Shown here: positions 11,857 to 25,662 of the stretch, piece after piece
How the letters are laid out: every line of letters starts with the position of its first letter
Position numbering within the stretch: position 1 is the stretch's first letter
Assembly: GCA_949752735.1 (NCBI GenBank)
Contig: OX457036.1
Location: forward strand, 16,135,433 to 16,199,432
Length of the DNA stretch: 64,000 nucleotides
Reading direction: 5' to 3'
DNA from: Lumbricus terrestris
Lineage: Eukaryota; Annelida; Clitellata; Crassiclitellata; Lumbricidae
Made by a program: the position numbers and the translations under genes
Notes under the pieces: model-generated
The model's database searches: none
The model's input: only the letters and a program-made list of their open reading frames with translations
What the model was told of the DNA's origin: nothing

Positions 11857-11864
11857 TATAAATT
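11857..11864 (+). promoter_or_regulatory. Candidate TATA box of gene B
   Basis: TATAAATT lies 171 bases upstream of the ATG at 12028. A start about 30 bases downstream would give a 5' UTR of roughly 140 bases. Gene D has a TATA-like word at a similar distance from its ATG. Position is the only support. Confidence 0.35.
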
Positions 11865-12027
11865 ATGCTTATTATGGCTCGTAACGAATAGAAAAACAGT
11901 TTTACTTTTGGCCCTCTACTGACGTTCCAAGCGAAATTTCAAAATTTAACAGAGACATTGCTCTGCGGTTCAACACAGCAACAAATCAAACTTTCTCGGT
12001 AAGGTGTGTAATCAGCCGTGTGTCGAT

Positions 12028-12325
12028 ATGGTTGGCGTGAAGACCTTCATTATTTCCGTTGGTGCTGTGTTATATGTCTACTTGCAACCGGGGACAAGAT
12101 CTCAATCGACCATCAGCTTATTATCTTCTCCTGATGATTCCTGTTCACAACCGGACGAGGAATGGGAATGGCTGAAAGAAAACAGGCGTCTGCGAAGGGT
12201 AGTGGAAAGTGATCGGCAGAGAATAAATACACTGGAAAACGTATCCAGTGTTCTGTCCGCAGAAAACCGACAACTTAAACTGGACAAGGAGCGAAGTGAA
12301 ATGCGGTCACGAGAGTCATACCGAG
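12028..12325 (+). CDS. Gene B exon 1: signal peptide, Cys linker and coiled coil
   Basis: First coding exon of a two-exon gene (joined to 13527-14341; 370 aa in all). ATG 12028 is chosen because it puts the single Cys at residue 39, exactly as in paralogs C and D. Residues 1 to about 25 are a hydrophobic signal sequence ending near TRS|QS; residues 26-43 are a Ser/Asp linker with the motif DSCSQPDEE; residues 44-95 are a charged helix with heptad-like Leu/Val spacing (RQRINTLENVSSVL, ENRQLKLDKERSEM) that should form a coiled coil. The donor is GAG|GTAATA and the exon ends in phase 1. By family logic the helix makes an oligomeric stalk, and Cys39 could cross-link chains; both are inferences. 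Confidence 0.82.
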
Positions 12326-12436
12326 GTAATACTAAGTTTTGTCTACATTATTTTTGTAGCAGTCAACAAGACCGTGGGTTCCCTCAGAAATTTCGCGGGA
12401 GGGGCAAATTTTTTACGATAGTCACGGTCAAATTGT

Positions 12437-12685
12437 TTAGTAACAAGTCCGGAATTCAGGAGGCAAATCGTTCCAGATCGAGGCAGAGCGCAATGCTGGA
12501 TATTTTTCTGTTTTAGAATTTGAGATGAGTAACTTGTGATCGGGGGGTTGGGATGGAATGAGAGTGGACAATGATGTGTTAGCTGGATGGTGAAGATTAC
12601 CCGAAGATATTTGGGCTGGAGTGCTACAGGGTATTTTATGTTGGGACAAACGCTTCGAAGTTGATTCGCTCTTGGATTTTGACAT
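12437..12685 (-). mobile_element. LINE 3' fragment (reverse transcriptase tail)
   Basis: The minus-strand frame ends with a block like RSASIWNDLPPEFR, the 'LWNSLP..LR' signature near the C-terminus of CR1/L2/Jockey-type non-LTR retrotransposon ORF2 proteins. Only about 80 codons remain. It lies antisense inside the gene B intron. Confidence 0.65.
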
Positions 12686-13069
12686 GATGATGCTTATGCG
12701 CTCTGATAAAATATCTGTCTATAGTGAGTTATGGATAAATTTCAAGTGCTTGAGTTATGTGGATTAAATTCAATGGAAATGGAATCAGTAATCGAGCTAT
12801 GAGTGAACAATGGAGGTGGCAATTGTGAAAAGTCTTGAAGCGAGCACGTGTTGAATACGGCGAAGGTCACGAATATGGATGAAGCAGGGGCGCAAGAGGT
12901 TGGTTATGTGGCTAGAGAAGAAGAGATGTGGGTCAAAATGAGATTAGATTGGCCACATTGTAATACCAAGATTGCGAACCGAGGTATTGGAGTGACGGAA
13001 GGAATTAAAGAATTAGTGTATGGGTGTAGGGTTAGGAAGTTTCTTGATGCTGTAAGGAAGGTCTAAGGC

Positions 13070-13135
13070 AGTGCGGTCCAACTTTTTTGGGGCCACGGGC
13101 TGCAAAAGGAAGATTCTTGAAGCCGAGCACCGCAA
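13070..13135. mobile_element. One end of a hAT (Charlie-like) element
   Basis: The words GCAGTGCGGTCCAACTTTTT and GGGGCCACGGGCTGC resemble the terminal region of Charlie-type hAT elements as I remember it (CAGTGGTTCTCAACCTTTTTGGGGCC). No matching second end or TSD is seen, so this is a fragment at best. Confidence 0.35.
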
Positions 13136-13526
13136 CAGTAAACCCAAAAGCAGTGGCTAAGATTTATTGGTATAATTATTAACATTGAAATGAGTAATGA
13201 AATTTAATATGGAATGATTATAATCTATCTATATAGCCTATGTCTTAAAGCCCTGTATAGCTAACCATGTATGAAATTTATATACCGCCAGTTCAATGTG
13301 ACTATTCAGATATGCTCCCGACCCAGGAATGGCTAAAGTGGAAAGTCTTGAGTAGTTTATCGATAGAGATGGAAAAGTTCCACAGAAATAATAATAATTT
13401 TATTGACCTGTATGTGAAAATTAGACCATCTTTTTCTGAATATCAAAATCAATTATTTACTCAGCCAATTGCGAGGCAATGAATAACGTTACACTATGTA
13501 ATTCACTTGAACATTTTCGGTTTCAG

Positions 13527-14341
13527 ACGCAGTGAAATATATTGGCAGCTATGGTCCCCCCGCTCAAATACATGCAGGAATTACGAAAGTTGAGGACAGC
13601 ATCTTCGTTCTCCGGCAGTCCGGAATTGATGTATACGAGGACCGACTAAACTTCCGTTTGTTAAAAAGAATCGATTTAAACGGGTTAATTAATCCCACAG
13701 ACATTATCTATAGTAAGATATCACAAAGTGTATATATAAGTCAACATGGTCCTGAAAGATGCATATGGGTCATGCCAACGATTGGTGAGCATCGTCTGAC
13801 AAAATGGAAGAGTGCTGCAACCCGGTCACTCACGCTTTCGTTGTCCAAAGACGGCCATTTTATGATGCTGCAAGAAGGTGAACCATTCAGTCACCTCGAA
13901 ATCTACTCTCTGAATGGAAGTCTCATCCGCACACTCCAGTTGCCACAGGACATCAGGGGTCCACATCATGTCGTTCAGGCATCGGATGGAAATTTCATCA
14001 TCAGTCACCAACTGAACAATGCGACTGGACCTAGGGTAATTAGTCAACTGACGAATGACGGACAAGTGGTACACCGATTTATTCCCAGGAACCAATCCGA
14101 GAATCTCAACATTGAACGTTATTTATGCTTGGATTCAGACAACAATCGGCTATTCGTGTCTGACCGCTATAACCATAGAGTGATTATATTTGATTCCAAG
14201 GTGCTGACTTGGCGTCGACTCCTCGTTTCCGATGGAATGACAGGAGTTGCTTCACCTCAAGCAATGTTTTACGACGCAAGCAAGAAATATTTAGTCGTAA
14301 CTGAGAGCCTTCTTAGATTTACTGTCTACGAAGTAAATTAG
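13527..14341 (+). CDS. Gene B exon 2: six-bladed NHL-like beta-propeller domain
   Basis: Second and last exon, protein residues 100-370. Acceptor TTTCAG|AC; the first codon is completed by the G left from exon 1 (phase 1). Six blade-like repeats of about 42-48 residues can be traced: GITKVEDSIFVLRQSG; NPTDIIYSKISQSVYIS; LTLSLSKDGHFMMLQEG; HHVVQASDGNFIISHQ; ERYLCLDSDNNRLFVSDRYNH; PQAMFYDASKKYLVV. The DSDNNRLFVSDRYNHRV block is the NHL-type core. Sequons NGS, NNAT and NQS sit at loop positions, two of them shared with A and C. Together with exon 1 this predicts a secreted stalk-and-propeller glycoprotein; the ligand is unknown. It could also be described as an orphan NHL protein without RING or B-box. 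The frame is intact and stops at TAA. Confidence 0.85.
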
Positions 14342-14463
14342 AGCAACAATTATTGGAATCTCGTAGTGTGGATTGTGGAAACTTACTCAAGTTACACTCA
14401 GGTTTAGATTGCTAGCCTCTTCTTTTTGATTAGACCTACCATAAGAAACATTTTGTGTCCTAA

Positions 14464-14469
14464 AATAAA
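14464..14469 (+). terminator. Candidate polyadenylation signal of gene B
   Basis: AATAAA 123 bases after the stop codon. Other AATAAA words follow at 14691 and 14780, so the used site cannot be fixed. Confidence 0.4.
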
Positions 14470-14871
14470 TTAGTTTTATTTTGGAACGTTTTAAATGGTA
14501 GCTGGTGATGACATTTCTGGTCAGTTTCATTTTGTATCTTTGGAAACCTCTGACTTGAGGCTCGAGACTACGCGGCTAGCGATGTGCACTTAACTGATAA
14601 GTAGCGCTTATAAGAGATATTGATTGTGTAGGCCCTAAGTTGGAGTATAAGAATCTTCTACTTTTACAGTGCTCATAGAATAAGAACTATAATAAATTAC
14701 TATCAGTGACTGTCATTCTAGCACTCGTGGTTAAATAAATTTATCTAGATTATTCTGTAGAAATACATAACCGAAATCACAATAAACAGCGATATTGTTT
14801 GGAGTACACTGATCGACTGACATGTCAGCATCATGTTATAGTTTTAAGAGATTGTTGATCACAGCGATGCA

Positions 14872-16098
14872 CAGTGGCGGCGCCAGCTATAAAATTTGGG
14901 CAGGTCGCTTCAAGGTCATGGAAGATATTTGGCAGGTCGAAGAAGTGATGATTGAATTTGAAGCCCGGCCCCGCCCTAGGGCTTGCGGGGCCCAAGACAG
15001 CAATAAGCGATGATCAGGTTTCCCCAGCAAAAAGTTTCTTTGAGCTTATTTCCTGCCAATACGGTATTGGCAATAGGCCTATCATGTGTTGGTCTACAAA
15101 AATATAGCAAATTCGAAATCGATCTAAAACTGGTTAATGGACACAAGATGTAAATCAGGCTCTTAACACGAAGGCTACTAGCATTTGCTGCGAAAGCAAT
15201 AGGCTCTAATAATTAGGCTATTGTGTTTCACTTTATTATCTGAATAGGCTACCTAGACTAGCCTAGCCTATCTGACATCTCTTTTGAACTCAATATAGGC
15301 TAGGGCCTACATGGATGGATTGAAACGACAGACAACCCCTCCTAATAGATGCCCGGGAAACTGCGAAGCAACGGCTGAGTGGGTTCGTCGGTTGGCGATT
15401 TAGAAATGTCCGGTGGACCAAATAATTATTAACGTCCGCAGTATCTTTCGAAGGCATTCCAAGAACATCATCCACATCATTGTCTCTCAAGTCTTCTGCG
15501 TTTTCAACATTTAGGCCTACACAACAATCATCGTTTTACATCAAGTAGGCCCAGACCTTGTGCGCTAACACAATCGCCTAAAACTCCACCGATTTCGGCA
15601 TCAATCACACGTTCTGCTTAATCCACTTTGCGCCCAATTTATTTCCAAATTTTTTTTCAATGTTGCAGCGTCTCATTGTTATTTATACACCTATTTGTGT
15701 GTTTATATATAATATTATATTTAAAAAATCAGTGATGCTAGTTTCGCGAAGTAACGGACGACCGACTATTGTTTCTTTCTAGTTTTCTACAAATCTCTGA
15801 CGTAACGGCGGCAAACCGGGAAAAAATTATTTTGACGTTTACAACATAGACTTATATTGACCTACTATAATTATAGATAAGAGCAGACGTAAAAGTCAGC
15901 TCGATTTGATAGTCTAATTGCACTACAACAATAATGAAGTTGTGGACGATGAAAATTTTTGATTTTTCATTTCAGATTCTTAAATAAATGTAAAGAAAAT
16001 ATTAAACATTCCAAAGTTTTTTGGCAGGTCATTAGGCAGGTCGGAGCAAAATAGGCAGGTCAAATGACCTGCCGCGACCTGCCGTAGCGCCGCCACTG
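14872..16098. mobile_element. hAT-like non-autonomous element (1227 bp) with 8-bp TSD
   Basis: Inverted ends CAGTGGCGGCGCCAGC and CAGTGGCGGCGCTACG, flanked by exact GCGATGCA duplications (14864-14871 and 16099-16106). Both subterminal regions repeat GGCAGGTC (GGGCAGGTCGCTTCAAGGTC on the left; several copies at 16022-16084 on the right), probably transposase-binding words. No transposase frame is present. Confidence 0.88.
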
Positions 16099-16106
16099 GC
16101 GATGCA

Positions 16107-16995
16107 TCAATGTTTTATTTGACTGCAGCAAATTTTTAATCGTTTATTTAATCAAGACAATGTGGTAACTGATCTTTTGATTGGAACGATGGCGTAATCG
16201 TTTAGTTAACCATACGGACAGGGCCGGATTTACATGTATTCCAACTAAGCATTGTAAGCAACTGCTTAGGTCCTCCGGAATCTGGGGGCCTCCGAAAGTG
16301 AACTAAAGAAAAAACTCATTGGCTTATAAATTAGAACTTATAAATCATAAACGACTGATTTTTTCTTTAGTTCACGATTGATTATAATCAATGTGCGAAA
16401 AAACATTTGAGGACAAAATTGGTATATTTTAAGGAAATTTCAACCAAACGACTAAAAAAGGGTCGTCAGCCATTTTTGGCAGCGAAAAATCTGTATATTC
16501 TAAAGATATTTAGACCAATCGACTAAAGAACATCAGATTTTTATGCCGAAGATCCCCCAAACAAATTCCGAACAGGCCCCCACATTTCTTAATCCGGCCC
16601 TGAAAGCAATCTAATGGCAATTGCTTGTTTCATGAATGCGTGGTAGTTGTTTCTTTTTATCTGAGCAATATAATAACCGTTTTTTTTCATCAGAACCCGG
16701 CCTATAAGTTACACTGTACTGGTTTGTACTGGTTTTATCAGAAACTCAGAATATAGGCCTAATTGCTTGTATAATTGGATCAATGTAGCATAGTAAGGTT
16801 AGTTTTATTGTATCAATATAATCGTTTGTTTAATTGAAACAATGTAGTAGGACCTAATCGTTTGTTTATCTGGACAATGGGCGCTGCATTGTTTGCATAA
16901 TTATTAGGCTAATGTAGTAATCGTTTGTTTAATTAGATTAATGTAGGCTAGTCATCGTTTGATTAATTGGATCGATATAGTCAATTGTTTGATTT
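16107..16995 (+). repeat. Degenerate ~40-bp minisatellite downstream of gene B
   Basis: The repeated core is AATCGTTTGTTTAATTGGA followed by CAATGTAGTA. Clear units lie at about 16137, 16195, 16621, 16757, 16818, 16855, 16917 and 16957; the element at 16219-16602 interrupts the run. Similar words occur 3' of genes A (about 4060) and C (about 32035-32110, reverse orientation, as that gene is on the minus strand). Confidence 0.65.
16219..16602. mobile_element. TIR element CAGGGCCGGATT (384 bp)
   Basis: Inverted ends CAGGGCCGGATTTAC and CAGGGCCGGATTAAG. The 8-bp flanks (CATACGGA and AAAGCAAT) do not match, so either the TSD has decayed or the copy was rearranged. A fragment of the same family (CCCCCACATTTGTTAATCC then GGCCCTG) is at 55405-55462. 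Confidence 0.65.
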
Positions 16996-17113
16996 GTGAG
17001 AAAGTTTAATAAAAGTTTGATTAAAAATTTATTTGCTCCGCGATTGTGGGTCGTACTTTTTCTATAGCAAATTCATCAAATTCAAAGCATTTTATATTCT
17101 TGGCGTATGTAAA

Positions 17114-17523
17114 CAGTGGCGGATCCAGAACGTTTCGAAAGGGGGGGAGCCAAAATTGTCGGTCTTGTTGGTGGAACATGGGGAAAAATTTTGTGTGATT
17201 TTCGCCGCCAAAAAAGTTGATGATCTTTTTTTAGTCATCGACCAATTTTCCGGGATAAAATTACCATTTCAACCGCCGAAAAAACTGATGACCTTTTTTA
17301 GTCATCGACCGATTTTCCGGGAAAAGAAGATACCATTTCAACCTCTAAATCGAACGGCGGGGGGCCACGTCCCATACGATTTTTTAATGGGGGGTCTGAT
17401 GTCCTGTTTTTCTCTCCCGCTACATTTATTTAATGTCTTGTTTAACCCAAATGGGGGGCCACGTCCCATGCAATTTTTAAATGGAGGGCCATGGCCGGAT
17501 TGTCCCCCCTGGATCCGCCCCTG
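17114..17523. mobile_element. hAT-type MITE (CAGKGGCGGATCCAG family), copy 2
   Basis: Same family as 3562-3900, in the opposite sense: starts CAGTGGCGGATCCAG and ends with the inverse of CAGGGGCGGATCCAG. Exact TSD TATGTAAA at 17106-17113 and 17524-17531. An internal part (GTCATCGACC then ATTTTCCGGGA) is partly duplicated, which explains its greater length (410 bp). Confidence 0.9.
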
Positions 17524-17626
17524 TATGTAAATATGGCTACCTAGGCTGTGCATCAATGACTAAATACATGTAGCAAATGCAACTCGTTAGCCTCGCCACA
17601 ATACGCGAACATTCGTATACACTGAG

Positions 17627-17851
17627 CAGTAACGGCGCTAGGGGGTGGGGTAGGGGCTAAGCCGCCCCAAAACACCATCCATTTTTTCCATGTAAAAATG
17701 AAAATTTCCTTGCTCACAACCATAAAAAACTGAAAACCATATGTAGGAGATTTTGACTTTTAAAAAAAGTCGTCAGAAATTTTGGCGGCTGGAAATTGAC
17801 AACTTTCCGCAGTAGTTCAGCCCTCAAACTGAAATCCTCACGCCGCCACTG
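17627..17851. mobile_element. Small hAT-like MITE (225 bp)
   Basis: Inverted ends CAGTAACGGCGCTAG and CAGTGGCGGCGTGAG, related to the 14872 element. Flanks ACACTGAG and TCACTGAA match at 6 of 8 positions, fitting an old 8-bp TSD. Confidence 0.65.
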
Positions 17852-17859
17852 TCACTGAA

Positions 17860-19175
17860 GCCTATAGATGGACAAGTCTGCCATTACAAACGTGCATAGC
17901 CTAGCTAGCTAAGTTGAAAAATACAGCTGTTAGTAATGTTATTTAGGTATATATGTCGATTACTATGACGATTTAATTTTCCTCCGATTTCATTGACCGT
18001 TCGCCATAGGATGAATAAACCTGTGCATTTTCAGCTGCGCTTTCATTTGAGCTGTGGTCGTGCATACGAGTACCTGCGCACGCACGAAGCCCTCAAGTCA
18101 CCAGGTGGAGTAGGAGCCACAGTCAGTCTTTGAAACTTGGCTCCATTCTCGATAAAATTTTACACTTTTTATTCGCAATCATAATAATTATATGATCGAA
18201 AAGTTAGACCTAGATGTACTGTTCTTTTCTGTTTGAGCTGAGAAAAGCTGCTGCATCTGAGAAAAAAATTCACACTATATTGAGGATCATGATTACATGT
18301 ATATGGTCATTTCGAGTCAACACTAAATCCAGTTAAAAATTAGAAAGAATTGGTCATATCTCGACAAATGATTGTTGAAATCGGTTAAGTCGTTCTTGTG
18401 TTTTTCGTCTTGTTAAGTTGTCCCTGTGGTTACGTATGGTATAAAGCAAGGGCAATTTATGTCAGACGCTACAAGGTTATTTTGAGGTCAAACAAGTCAA
18501 GTTTAGATGAAAATAATGGGAATGGCCATAACGGGGTCAAATATTGTCATATCTTTATTCTTTTATCTTTTTGGTCGATAGGGGCTATTTTTGATCATGA
18601 GTATGTCATAAAATAATAACTGAATTCAATATTATTTCAAACAGAGACCTCAAAATCGAGGAAAATCACAGTAGCTCAACCAAACATTGTTCTCCAGGGG
18701 TGATTATTTCACTAATTTTCTCATGCCGATTAGGACCGCATTCGGGAGGATAATACTACAATATGCCAAGCTGAATTCAAGGTCAAAGTCAAATTTAAGA
18801 GAAACTGGCCACAGATTAGCTAAATGTTGCATCATTTTTGCTGATTTATGTTTTGGCTAATATTTCTTGATTTTAAACTTTGATCTTGAGATAATCTTGG
18901 GCCCAACAGTCTGCCAGAGTGCAAAGTATCTAAGTCTTAACGTATATGACTGAATAATCGGTAGCTCTCGTTGATGGTATGGTAATAAGGCTCTATACGG
19001 AATTACCTACCAACGGTTTTATCCGTTGTATTTTTTCTTTCGAAACTTCTTTTTCATGTAATAATATGGGTAATGTTGAGGCCATTAATATTTTGATCAG
19101 AGAAACTGACCTTTCACGCAAATCTAAATCTCATATAATTTTAATATGCCCTGCATGTTTTTCAGCTGCAACAAT
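17860..19175. other. Unassigned intergenic stretch
   Basis: No gene recognised. The 72-codon frame at 18398-18616 and the 108-codon frame at 18979-19305 have no family features, and the latter runs into the TIR element at 19176. Confidence 0.35.
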
Positions 19176-19633
19176 GCCGGTGCCACGAAATAGAGTATCC
19201 CCCGTATTAATTGTATCCCCCCAAATTAAAAAAAGTCGAAGAAACCGCTTCCGCGTGTATTTTGTTTTGCAAATTGATTTTCAACTGCTTTGTTTTGAAC
19301 AATGACACTAACAGGTATGTTTATTCCTGCTAGATAGTTTGTTTTGCCCTGTTTTTAGAGCACTTAAAACATTTAAAACACTAAAAACACTCAGAGTCAC
19401 AAAATAAATTCGAGTTGCCTTTATCTGAGCATTGCCTATGACACTTAAAACAATTAGAGTCACTTTAAATTTTGATTACGGCATACATTTTTTTATTATG
19501 CGCATTTTTCAAAAAAGAGGATATAATGGTTTATCCCTCCGGATAGTATAGACCGGTTAATTCCATCCGGGGGATAGATTAATTCATCCCCCGGATAGCT
19601 TTCAGGGGGGATACTCCGTTTCGTGTCACCGGC
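19176..19633. mobile_element. TIR element, GCCGGTGNCACGAAA ends (458 bp)
   Basis: The left end GCCGGTGCCACGAAATAGAG and right end (inverted) GCCGGTGACACGAAACGGAG extend into GTATCCCCC on both sides, giving a TIR of about 30 bases. No convincing TSD. Inside, near 19540-19600, are CCGGATAG and ATCCGGGGGATAG words that can fold. Superfamily not assigned. Confidence 0.65.
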
Positions 19634-19809
19634 TGACTATTTTTCCATTCTGTTCGCCAGAGTCTTTACTTGCCCATGTTTATGCGTTTGTTTGTAATTC
19701 ATTATACACATCGGGTAGGCCTTGTAACTTGAGCGCGCACTGCGCGTAGCCTAGTTGCTGTAGTTTGTCGAGGTACATGTATGTTAAAATTGTATCACTT
19801 GTTTGTTTG

Positions 19810-20045
19810 TTTGTATGTGCGCTTGCTAGCGCCCCTTCAAGCTCTTTACTCAGTAGCGCTCCCAACTACAGCGCGGACACTGCATCGAAGTTTCACGCCG
19901 AAACGCTAAGCAATTGTGAGTGGACTTGCCCAAGGTCCCTACGCGGCGACTGGAGGTCCGAAGTGGATTCGAATCTGCAACACTCCGGCTGCACGGCAAC
20001 GAACATTACACTACGGGTAGCATTACACTACCGCGCGTGCTGTGC
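19810..20045 (-). mobile_element. tRNA-derived SINE, minus strand
   Basis: Reverse complement of the 2391 SINE: the body block GCGCCCCTTCAAG and the CAAGGTCCC region match, and GATTCGAATC is the B box. The tRNA-like head near 20000-20045 has a duplicated GTAGTGTAATG A-box region, a small tandem duplication not seen in the 2391 copy. Confidence 0.8.
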
Positions 20046-22676
<2,631 letters not shown>

Positions 22677-22680
22677 ACAA

Positions 22681-22681
22681 G

Positions 22682-22730
<49 letters not shown>

Positions 22731-22738
22731 GGTGGTGG

Positions 22739-22787
<49 letters not shown>

Positions 22788-22795
22788 AATAATAA

Positions 22796-22850
<55 letters not shown>

Positions 22851-22853
22851 GTA
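22681..22853. repeat. Compound (ATG)n-(GTG)n-(ATG)n-(AAT)n microsatellite
   Basis: Between two LINE fragments: TGA-type repeats, a TGG block (about 22715-22739), TGA again, then AAT/AAAT units. It marks the 3' border of the LINE tail at 22855-23090. Confidence 0.93.
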
Positions 22854-22854
22854 G

Positions 22855-23090
22855 AGATTTAAGTGCCACGGGTTCGTAAACAATCGATTAAAAACCGTGG
22901 CAACGATTCAGAAGCTCTTGGAGCAGGGAAAAGTCCGTCAAGAGGGGCCTGTGTAAAGAGCTTAGTTGTTAGATGCTTCTTGAAAGTTGTCGGCGATGTG
23001 GAGTTTCTGACGTCAGAGAGAAGATTGTTCCATATTCGAGGTGCTGATCTGATGAGGTGAAGGATGTATATTAACATAGCATATTAATTT
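22855..23090 (-). mobile_element. LINE 3' fragment (RT C-terminus)
   Basis: The minus frame contains RSAPRIWNNLLSDVRNS then FKKHLTTKLF, the C-terminal signature of CR1/L2/Jockey-type ORF2. It ends next to the compound microsatellite, again with triplet repeats at the 3' side. Confidence 0.7.
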
Positions 23091-23149
23091 GATAAGGACC
23101 ATGAGGCAATCTTTTGTTTGCTTTGTATGTGTATGTGTACGTACTGCAT

Positions 23150-23305
23150 GTGCATTGTGCACTTGTCATAGCGCCCCTTCAATCTAGCTATTCAGAGGCG
23201 CTCCCAACTGCAGCGCGAACACTGCATCAGAGTTTCACGCGAAGCGCTGAGCAAATGCGAGTGAAGGACTTGCCCAAGGTCCCTACGCGGCGAATTGAGG
23301 TGGTC
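23150..23305 (-). mobile_element. tRNA-derived SINE, minus strand, 5'-truncated
   Basis: Matches the body of the 2391 SINE (TAGCGCCCCTTCAA, CTGCAGCGCGAACACTGCAT, CTTGCCCAAGGTCCCTACG), lacking the tRNA-like head. Confidence 0.75.
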
Positions 23306-24885
23306 CCTATTTGACCTTGTAAGGCCGGTATCCTTGCGTTTTTGAACAAAAATCACCATAGCTGATCAATGGCATTTGCTTCTAGGGCTCTAGGCTTATG
23401 ACATGTGATACAACTCACTCACAGAATAAACATGAATGCTGCACAAATGATGCAGGTAAATTAAAGTGTTGTGCATGACTGCATTGATTTCTTAGTCGAA
23501 TTTAAAATCTATCACGCATCATACCTATCCACGTATTATTAGTAGATACACTAGTAGGCCCACTTAAAGCAATGTCATGGCATCAAAGAGTTTGTCAATT
23601 TCTGGTCCACGATTTGCAATTTGCGCACCAAAACGACACAATCATCATAGTAGGCTACACCTAAAAATAAGTTCAGCAATATTCCTGAAAGCGCAAGAAT
23701 ATGGGCGAATATGTGGTTCCTAAGACCGTGATCCGCCTCTGTTCAATTTGGTATCTCTCTGAGTCTCTGATTTGGGGGTGAACGCTGAGAGGAGTTGAGA
23801 GCAGTATGAGAATTGCGGGAGAATAGCTCTGGGTCAAACTATGATCAACGCGGAGCTGGGGTGTAAAGAGGTAAACAAAAGACTTAACTATGTGACTCTT
23901 GTCACTTTTAGAACGAAACACCTCAGGCTCGGGCACATCGTCAATTTTCACCCTGGTCCAGGAAAATGTCAGGTCACTATGTATACCGTTACCATATCCA
24001 ACAAATGACCGGAATGCCTGAGCATGCCTCTGCCAAGTATAAGGTTTTTGCGGCACACCAATTAATTACAATACACGAGTGTGACAGATAGACGGAGATA
24101 AAGCCTAATAATCACCTATCCTAGATAGCATTGACTCGCCCTTACCCTTTGCACAGGAAAGTGAATCAGCAAAATTAAAATCTAAGCCTACACCCGTATG
24201 ATTCGTTTCATGTTTTCAACTTCAAACTGTATCAGACCTATTCTCTAGTATCGTTCACACACTAACATCAGCTTGCAATTTTTACTGTCATGACTCGGGA
24301 CCAAAAACAAGTTAAAAGGAGTTCAGTATAGTTTGATAGGCGTCAGTAAAGCAACGAAGTAATGCAAGTATGTCAGCAAAACTACATCTGTAGCAAAATA
24401 ATGTGAATTACTAATTAGGCTACATTAATAATTCAGCAATCACTGTGGGCCCCTGGAGGTCGTGGGCCCGTGTTCTTTGTACACACTGTACACATGGTAG
24501 CTACGCCATTGATTCAATCCAATAAAGTGTGAAAGTAAGGACATAGTTGAGGAGTATAATCTTGTAAAAAAAAGCACGAACTCCAAGTCGCAGAAATAGT
24601 GAAAAGCATAATTTTGTCGAAAGTGCACCTATAATTGTTTATATTATTAAATAAGCAAACTGAGCAAGTTCCTAAATTTGATGAGTGTAAAGGATTTTTG
24701 GCAGATTGGCGAGAATCGTGAAAGATGAGTAAGCCTATGGTGATGTCGACAGGGACCTTAGTAAGACGGAGGCAAGAGTTGCAAGGCCCCGAATATGAGA
24801 CATGGTGAGCCTGGTTGAAGCAGGAAATGATAAAGAAATCTACTGAAGGATCTGGCTTGAGTAACCAGGCAAATTGAGATTACGA
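23306..24885. other. Unassigned intergenic stretch
   Basis: No recognised gene. A 127-codon minus frame (24056-23673) has no known domain and no paralog in the window. Near 24446-24470 are GGGCCCCTGGAGGTCG-type words reminiscent of hAT ends, but no partner end is found. Confidence 0.35.
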
Positions 24886-24988
24886 CATTGGCAACCGGAA
24901 TGATGGTGAAGAGGATAGTGATGATTCAATTCAATTCAATTAAATTGAATCATCACTGTCCTCTTCAACATCATTCCGGTTGCCAATG
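24886..24988. repeat. 46-bp inverted repeat (hairpin) with 11-base loop
   Basis: Arm 24886-24931 and arm 24943-24988 pair with only two mismatches; the loop is 24932-24942. The sequence next to the loop is CAATT repeats. No TSD or extended TIR element is obvious. Confidence 0.9.
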
Positions 24989-25662
24989 AGGATGATGTAA
25001 AGGGAAAAACCTGAATGTGATTTCAAAACGACTGAAACTTTACCTGGTAGATTTCATGAAAATACAGAAGAGATTTCGCATTCTTCATAGCAGAAGGCGT
25101 ATTGCCTCACAGACTTCTCAGGCTTAACTAGGTCCCTTGCCCCGATAAAACAAATTATGAACGAAGGCCAATAGCCATTTTCAACTGCTCACCGCAGACA
25201 ATCAATCATGAGAGTCAGCAAAAGGAGGAGGCGATGGAATTACGCCTACTGAGTCTAGAAGAAAGGCTGCTAGTGATTGAGTGTGTCGTTCATACAACCA
25301 GGTGCATATGACCACATGCATGAATGACAAAGGTTGCCTATTGTTTTGAGACCAATCTTTACAAAGTCAATTTTTAATTGGCACTCTCTTAAAGAAGAAA
25401 TGTGACAGAATCCTGCTTATCTGCAAGTCATGTAAAAGAGGACTGAGCATGAAAACATGAAAGCATGAGTCGCTTGTCCGGTGTTATCTGATACACCAGT
25501 TAACTGAATCGAAAATTGGAATCAAGTTTTGAGGCAGTTTGTACATTGCATAAGCACATCAGGCTTTGGCTTAGGCCTATTGCTGTGTTGAATTTTGACA
25601 TATTTTAGCTTTCAGTATGTTAGGAATGAAACACTACTTTCCTGTATGACTATATTGAGTAA
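24989..25662. other. Unassigned stretch
   Basis: No coding or repeat feature recognised. Confidence 0.3.

Larger units (their letters stand above)
12326..13526 (+). other. Intron of gene B (1201 bp)
   Basis: Runs from donor GTAATA to an acceptor preceded by TTCGGTTTCAG. It is phase 1, and splicing joins Arg99 to Asp100 in frame. It contains a minus-strand LINE tail (12437-12685) and a hAT-like end fragment near 13070-13135. Otherwise it is empty. Confidence 0.75.

Noticed and set aside
23673..24056. 127-codon minus-strand frame
   Set aside because: No recognisable domain, no splice partners or paralogs seen, and its composition is not clearly coding. Left unannotated as a gene.
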